The position numbers and the translations under genes are program-made. Shown here in pieces: positions 57,794-64,000 of a stretch of 64,000 nucleotides of DNA. Where the stretch lies: contig OY821784.1 in assembly GCA_963682175.1 (NCBI GenBank), positions 28,439,621 through 28,503,620 of the forward strand. Reading direction: 5' to 3'. The DNA comes from Triglochin maritima. Taxonomy: Eukaryota > Streptophyta > Magnoliopsida > Alismatales > Juncaginaceae. The number at the start of each line of letters is the position of its first letter. Within the stretch, counting starts at the first letter, position 1. The notes beneath the pieces were generated by a model. It did not search any database. It worked only from the letters and a program-made list of their open reading frames with translations, and was not told the origin of the DNA.

Positions 57794-60700
57794 ATGGATC
57801 GAGAGTAGATTATTTCAAACAGATTGAGTGATGAGTATGAGAACGGAGTGAATATGTTCTTAGAGGTTGCCAAAAAACATTCCAAGAAAATGAAAGACAG
57901 CGACATGGCGTATTGTCCGTGCAATAAGTGTCATAATATGTCAGTGCTGACTTTTCAGAAAATGAAAGATCATTTGTTTGAGAAAAGTTTCAACCCAAAT
58001 TACAGATGGTGGATATGGCACGGTAAAAATGAATCATTTAGTCGTTCCAAGAATGATGGAGAACACGTTAGTGTGGAAGATCACTTAGAGGAAATGGTTC
58101 AGGATATGGCTGAAATGTTTCGTCCAACCCTTATTTACTTGGTAATTTGTTGAGTGACAATGAGAAGCCGTTGTATAAGAATTGTACCAAATTCACTAGA
58201 TTGTCAGCGGTGTTGAAGTTGTACAATTTAAAAGCTGGAAATGGTTGGTCCGATATGAGTTTCACATCAATGTTGAAGTTATTGAAAAGGATGCTTCCAG
58301 ATGATAATGAGTTGCCAGATAGAACTTATGATGCTAAGAAAGTGTTGTGTCCCATGGGAATGGAATATAGGAAGATACACGCATGCCCGAACTATTGTAT
58401 ATTGTATAGGGGTGAGTTTGAAAACTTACAATCCTGTCCCATGTGTAATGTTTCAAGATACAAAATGAAACATAGTGGACCAAACCACAATGAAGAGGCT
58501 GATGAGATGAAAATCAAAGGACCTCCTGCTAAGATTTTGTGGTATCTTCGGATAATACCAAGGCTTAAACGTTTGTTTGCAGGTAAGGAGGATTCCAAGA
58601 ACATGACATGGCATGTTGATCGTGAGAAACCAAATGATCAGTTGCTACGTCACCCTGCAGATTCACCTCAGTGGAAAAAAATAGATTTCGACTATCTTGT
58701 GTTTGGTGAAGAATCCAGGAATGTACGACTTGGACTCTGTACTGACGGAATGAATCCTTTCGGTAGTTTGAGTAGCATTCACAGTTCTTGGCATGTTCTG
58801 CTTGTAATTTACAATCTGCCCCCGTGGTTATGCATGAAACACAAATATATCATGTTGTCCTTAATGATTTCTGGTCCGAAACAACCTTGAAACGACATCG
58901 ATGTGTATTTAAGACCTTTAATTGATGACCTAAAGAGATTGTGGGATGACGGAGAGTCAGTTTTTGATTCTTATCATCAGGAGTCGTTCGTAATGCGGGC
59001 AATGATATTTTGCACGATTAATGACTTTCCAGGTTATGGTAATCTGTATGGATATTCAGTCAAAGGTCATAAAGCTTGTCCAATTTGCGAAGAAAATACA
59101 TGCTCTTTGCAACCAGTTAATGGTTCAAAGACTGTCTATCTTGGTCATCGGAGATTTTTGCCAAACTCCCATCCTTATCGTAGGTTGAAGAAGGCATTTA
59201 ACGAAAAACACGAGTTTCAGAATCCGCCAGTTGAAATCAGTGTTGAAAAGGTGTACGAACGTGTAATGAACATTGAATGTGAATTTGTAAAACTGTACAA
59301 ACGAGCAAACGACAAAGTAGTTGGAAAAAAAGATCCATATTTTTTGATCTCCTTTACTAGAAAATTTTAGAAGTTAGACATTGTATTGATGTGATGCACG
59401 TAGAGAAAAACGTTTGTGATAGTCTTGTTGGCACTCTGTTGAACATACCTGGTAAAACCAAAGATGGATATAATGCAAGACTTGATCTTGTTGATATTGG
59501 TATAGGAGCAATGTTGGCACCAGAAAAGAAAGGAGGCCAAAATTACTTACCTCCAGCTAAATATACATTGTCTAGAAATAATAAAAGAATTCTCTGTCAG
59601 TGTTTACATGATGTAAGGGTTCCACAAGGTTATTCTTGAAATATCAGTAGTCTTGTTGTTATGAAGGATTTGAAACTTGTGGGGATGAAGTCTCACGATT
59701 GTCACACATTAATGCAGCAGTTGTTACCAGTAGCACTGAGATCCATATTACCGAAAGATGTTAGACATGCAATAATAAAGTTGTGTTCCTTTTTCAATAC
59801 GATTTGCAGTAAAGTGGTCGATCCCGTGAAGTTAGATAAGTTGCAGAATGAAGTTGTGGTGACATTATGTCAGTTGGAGATGTTTTTTCCCCTGCTTTTT
59901 TCAACATTATGATTCATCTAGTTATTCATTTGGTTAGAGAAATTAAAATGTGTGGACCAGTTTATTTAAGGTGGATGTATCATTTCGAGCGTTATATGAA
60001 AGTGTTGAAAGGTTATTGTAAAAATCGTCAAAGACCAGATGCTAGTATTGTTGAAGGATACATAGCTGAGGAGGTTATCGAGTTTTGCACTAGATACCTA
60101 GCAAACACCAAAACTGTTGGACTTCCGAAGAATCGTCATGATAAACGTCTCGATGGTAAAGGGACACGTGAGATGAAAATGTTAAATCCAAATGGCGAGG
60201 ACTTAATGACAGCATATTTTTATGTGTTGTGCAATTCTAATGAAGTTCAACCTTACCTAAATGAACACATGAAGTTTCTAAAGGAAAGAAATCATTTGTG
60301 GAGTGATCAACAAGTAATTAATAGTCACAATAAAAATTTCATCTCTTGGTTCAAAAATTTGGCTTACAAGCGTGATGTTTCTGAGACAATACAATGGTTG
60401 GCTTATGGTCCGCATTCTGTTGTTATAAGTTACAGTGGTTATGATATTAATGGATATTCTTTCTACACAGTTTGTGAAGATGCGAAAAGTGTTGTTCAGA
60501 ACAGTGGCGTCACCTTAATAACAGAGTCTTTGCATGTGTCTAGTTCTAAAGACAAGATTCCAGTATACGTTGACATGTCCTATTACGGTGTAATTGAAGA
60601 CATATGGGAGCTAGACTTTGTTAAATTCAAAGTACCTGTATTTAGATGCAAGTGGGCTGATAATAAAAGTGGAGTTCGAGTGGATGACTATGGGTTCACT

Positions 60701-60997
60701 TTAATTGTTTTTTCAGAAAAAAAGTATAAAGGAGAACCTTTTATTCATGCTTTCCAAACGAAACAAGTCTTCTATGTGGTTGATCCATGTTATAAGAAAT
60801 GGGTAGTAATTTTGGAAGGGAAGAAAAAAATTATATCAGATGATAGTCTGATTGAGTATGAAGAGACACCACCTTTCTCTAAGAAAGCACCTGAGTTGAA
60901 CTCAGTAGACGAAGAAATAAATGTTGAGACTTGTATGTTTAGAGATGACCACGGTGAAGGTATATGGATTGAAAATCCATTAAGGAAAAAAAAGTAA
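57794..60997 (+). pseudogene. CACTA TNP2-type transposase, three stops and three frameshifts
   Basis: About 1065 codons if read across the breaks, the usual TNP2 length. N-terminal transposase-associated domain (DMAYCPCNKCHN, WIWHGKNES); Transposase_21 domain (LGLCTDGMNPFGS, NLPPWLCMK, FCTINDFPGYGN, CPICEENTCS, MHVEKNVCDSLVGTLL); DUF4218 (MIHLVIHLVREI, GPVYLRWMYHFERYMK, EGYIAEEVIEFC); DUF4216 (YSGYDINGYSFYT, CKWADNK). Stops: TAG 57806, TGA 58888, TGA 59637. Frameshifts: about 58125, 59335 and 59885. The last third (59867-60997) is open. Copy 1 at 20.3-21.8 kb lacks the 57806 and 58888 stops. Confidence 0.85.
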
Positions 60998-61082
60998 AGG
61001 TGCAAATTTTCTATTGTAACACATTGTAATAGCCATTTCATTAAGTTAGGAACATATATTTAGCGAATTTCAATGTTTGTAG

Positions 61083-61364
61083 TACCGGAAGCAGGTTGGA
61101 AATACGGAATGTGGTTACTACGTGATGAGATACATGGAGGAAATCCTCGAATTGGCAACTCAAGACGTATGCCTATCCGAGGTAATGTAGATCGTTATTC
61201 AATTGTATAGTTGTAGTTTCAATATTTAGTTATTAACATTCAACACATTTTTATTTTTTTGATAGGACTTCCCAAAAAGTAGTGATCCCTTTTCGCAACA
61301 GGAGCTCGATGAAACTCGCGACCGATATGCTCGCTATTTTATCAGAAACATGTCGATGAACTAA
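61083..61364 (+). pseudogene. Ulp1-like (C48) protease C-terminal exons inside CACTA
   Basis: Two predicted exons, 61083-61181 and 61266-61364, joined in phase 0 (GAG/GTAATG...TTTTTGATAG/GAC). They read YRKQVGNTECGYYVMRYMEE, then DFPKSSDPF, QQELDETRDRYARYF and a stop. The Gln six residues before the Cys in TECGYYVM is the expected oxyanion and nucleophile pair of SUMO-protease-type enzymes. The upstream His and Asp part of the domain is not visible, so this is a fragment. Ulp1-like genes are often carried by plant CACTA and MULE elements. Confidence 0.7.
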
Positions 61365-61709
61365 GAGGTTCTCCTGTCACTAGCATTTTTTGTAATTTAG
61401 TTAACAAATGCACTTGTATTACAAACCTACAATTTATCCCTTAATATAATCGCCTCAATTATAGAATAAATGTCAATTGTTTATGAATTAATTGAAAGAG
61501 TGTTGAATGTCAATTGTGTATGCTTGTATGTTTGTGTTTGTGCGTGTATGGTTGTGTATGTTTGTGTTTGTGTATGTATGCTTGTGTGTTTGTGCTTGTA
61601 TGTACATGTGGATGAAAGTGAGCATTTGTGAACGAATTTGGTGCAGGTTGTATGTACACGAATACAATGACTAAATACAAGTTTGCAGGATGCTATTTTT
61701 TTATCTAGG

Positions 61710-62062
61710 TTTAGGAATAGACGTCGGATGTTTGTATTAGCCGATGTTTATTCCTCTGAAGAAAGGAATAGACGTCGGTTGTATATATAATCTGACGTTT
61801 ATTCTTTAGGAATATACCTCGTCTATTATTTCACCGATGTCTATACCTAAAGAATAGACGTCGGTCGTAACTAAAGGCCGACGTCTATTCTTTAAGTATA
61901 GACGTCGGCATCTTCATACAGACGACGCCTATTCTTTAGGAATAGATGTCGGATTTTTGACGTCCGACGTCTATGTATAAACGACGCACACATAGACGTC
62001 GGATCTGGGAGTGCTTATATCAGACGTATATACCCCCGTACATCCGACGTATATTCCATTTT
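61710..62062 (+). repeat. 3' subterminal repeats of CACTA
   Basis: Repeated ATAGACGTCGG and CCGACGTCTATTC, about ten copies, then the terminal ATCCGACGTATATTCC. The orphan end at 11864-11946 matches the last part. Confidence 0.8.
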
Positions 62063-62076
62063 CTGTAGTAGTGTAC

Positions 62077-63330
62077 TGATGGAATACATGGTGCGGTTTT
62101 TCCTATGCAGAAGAAGGTGATTGGCTACCTTTAAATAAATAGTGGTCTGTGAATGGGGTTCGAAGTAATATATTATTAAGGGGTGCATGCATACCCTCAT
62201 GCAGGCCCACCCACTGGCTTCAATTAATGCTGCGGGCATGTGAAGTAATAAAGTGTGATAGTCATATTATTTTCAAAAAATATCATAACCTAGAACATTT
62301 TAAATCATAGATTTCACAAATAACCTACAATTCTTCAAGACAAGTTGATACTTGACGTCAATATGCTTTGTTTTCTAAAGAACATATAATAACTTTGTCA
62401 TGATTAACTATGAGAATAAAATAAATAGAATATGTTTCATGCACCATCTTCGATCGAGGAAAAGTTTACCTTGCACCATAACTACTGTATAAAAAAATGC
62501 ACGCATCATCTTGGAGGGTGATTGTTTCGGCTCAAAAGTAGCATAATTAGGTCTTTGCATCGTGCGTTTTCACTATTAGCCTGCGTGCACCTATATTTGT
62601 AGGACTCGCTTCGTCACCATTTCTGTTAGAAAATTTACAAAAAACCCCCTCTAAATTGAAATGTCTTTGATAATAAATATGAAAACAAAAATCAAAAAAA
62701 CTCAAACCATCTTCCTCTGCCTCTCTCTCTCATGTTTTCTCTTCTCTCTCATCTCTCCGCTTCTTTCATCAGTCGACCGATTCCCTACGCTTGGTGCATA
62801 AAATCGACAGATCTTCAATAATTTGTGCATAACTCTCTTCTTCGATATCCAGATAAAGTGATTCGAGACTCGTAACAAAGAAGATTTTGGGAGGCAAAAT
62901 TTTGATATTTTACATATTTCCATATTAGGAACCTAATGAGCTCATAAAGGGCGTGGAAGATTGCTGATTTGAGATAACAAAAAACGACTTGGGTCCTTTT
63001 TTCCAAACGAGATGGGTCGTTCGACTAAACGAGTTGTCATTTTATACATAACATCCACATCCAAATACGAAATTTGATGATTCTAGATCCATTGGAAAGA
63101 TAATTTAAAGGAACAAAAAACGAGTTGGGTCGTTTTTTTCTACCAAACTAGCTGAGTCATTTTTTTCACCAAACGGGTTGCCTTGTTTTTACCAAACAAG
63201 CTAAGTCGTTCGGTTGAAATGAGCTAGGTTGTTGCAACTTAATTAACAACTAGACCCATTTTAACAAAAAAAATACTTCTCTCTAAAATGTGAAAAATAT
63301 GTTCTTACAATCTATGAGAGTTAACCATGT
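62077..63330. other. Spacer with degenerate AACGAGTTGGGTCGTT repeats
   Basis: No gene recognised. The part 62700-62770 is CT-rich. From 62978 to 63235 the motif AAACGAGTTGGGTCGTTTTT recurs about seven times with changes (62981, 63007, 63028, 63119, 63148, 63173, 63199). Confidence 0.55.
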
Positions 63331-63930
63331 TTGGGACTTGGTCTATGGATCTATTGAGAAATTCAAGGCTCGATTGGTAGCCAAGGGCTACATCTAAAGG
63401 GAAGGTGTTGATTCGGAGGAACCTTATCACCAGTCGTTAAGTTTACCTCGATCCACCTTCTTCTAGCCAGAGTGACTTAAACTTTACCAAATGTATGTAA
63501 ACATGGATTTTCTCAGTGGAGAACATGACGAGGAGATCAATTAGAATCAACCTCAAAGTTTGAAGCCAATGGACTAGAGTGCAATGTGTGGAAGCTCATG
63601 AATCCATGCATGCTTCAAACAAGCGTCTAAAAGTGAAAAATTATCTTCCATTAAACAACAAGGGGGATTGGGTCCCCTATGCTTATGGAAGGTCACTGTA
63701 TTTTAATAAAAAGATCCAATGGTAAATTTTTCATTCTAACTTTGGGTAGCAATAGCAAAGAGTTTCTGAAATCCATGAAAGGGTGGTTGTCCTTTTCATT
63801 TAACATGAATGGCATGGGTAAATAAAGCTACGTCCTTGGTGTAAAGATGGTTAAAGATGGGTAAAACATACTTCTAAGAATGTGTTAAGAAAGCTACATT
63901 AACCATATCTTAGAATGTCACCAAACGAAA
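63331..63930 (+). pseudogene. Copia reverse transcriptase remnant
   Basis: Broken frames give IEKFKARLVAKGY, then REGVDSEEPY, YVNMDFLSGEHDEEI (normally an FL(N/H)GEL-like motif) and, near 63780, FNMNGMGK...SYVLGVKMVKD. These are in the order expected for the Copia RT domain, but the catalytic YVDD block was not found and stops are frequent. The element continues or ends beyond the window. Confidence 0.65.
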
Positions 63931-64000
63931 AAATATTGCAAAGCATTCACTAAACATGGGTGACTAAATTCCTACAAGCTAAATGTTGTTTTGTGAGAGA

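Larger units (their letters stand above)
55226..62073 (+). mobile_element. CACTA (En/Spm) element with both ends, broken transposase
   Basis: Starts CACTAGTGCAGAATAGG and ends with the complement of CACTACTACAGAAAATGG. The exact 3-bp duplication TAC is at 55223-55225 and 62074-62076. Length 6848 bp. It contains subterminal repeats at both ends, a leader exon with donor, an intron with Gypsy-derived sequence, a TNP2-type transposase pseudogene and Ulp1 protease exons. Stops and frameshifts mean it would need another source of transposase. Confidence 0.9.

Overview
This window is nuclear DNA from a flowering plant, most likely a eudicot; I cannot name the species. The evidence is GT-AG introns, AT-rich spacers, plant-type transposons (CACTA/TNP2, MULE/FAR1-like, hAT, SINE, Athila-type and chromovirus Gypsy, Copia) and one recognisable host gene with plant-like exon structure. 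There is no bacterial-type operon, CRISPR array or rRNA.

Layout. 1-3540: a solo LTR (exact 5-bp target duplication CCTAT), then an hAT-like repeat carrying an exon/intron-like gene fragment. 3540-12947: a host region of about 1.2-kb tandem units, broken up by an hAT MITE, a MULE with an open transposase gene, an internally deleted chromovirus Gypsy element and an orphan CACTA end. 12948-20110: a Copia LTR with its primer site cut by an Athila-type Gypsy element whose own LTR holds an inverted solo LTR. 20110-23515: the Gypsy gag-pro runs into a CACTA transposase fragment, which runs into an hAT transposase fragment. 25411-32981 (minus): a nine-exon tRNA (guanine37-N1)-methyltransferase gene (TRM5/Met-10+ family), the only clear host gene, with three small lesions. 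33455-34323: a non-autonomous relative of the MULE. 36374-51428: a nest in which a minus-strand Athila-type element is split by at least five later insertions, most with matching target duplications. 52661-54028 and 55226-62073: a non-autonomous and a full-ended CACTA element in opposite orientation. 63331-63930: a decayed Copia reverse transcriptase.

Most mobile-element genes here are broken by stops or frameshifts. The main exception is the MULE transposase, which reads open over three predicted exons. Its two introns carry GGCGTC-rich repeats, and a relative 29 kb away keeps matching exon 1, repeat-rich intron and tail pieces. The CACTA element carries a TNP2-type transposase, a Gypsy-derived leader inside its predicted first intron, and the C-terminal exons of a Ulp1-like protease. 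The palindrome GGTCGACCG recurs in LTRs of several unrelated families.

Exon joins, family names and TSDs were read by eye; no search or alignment program was run.
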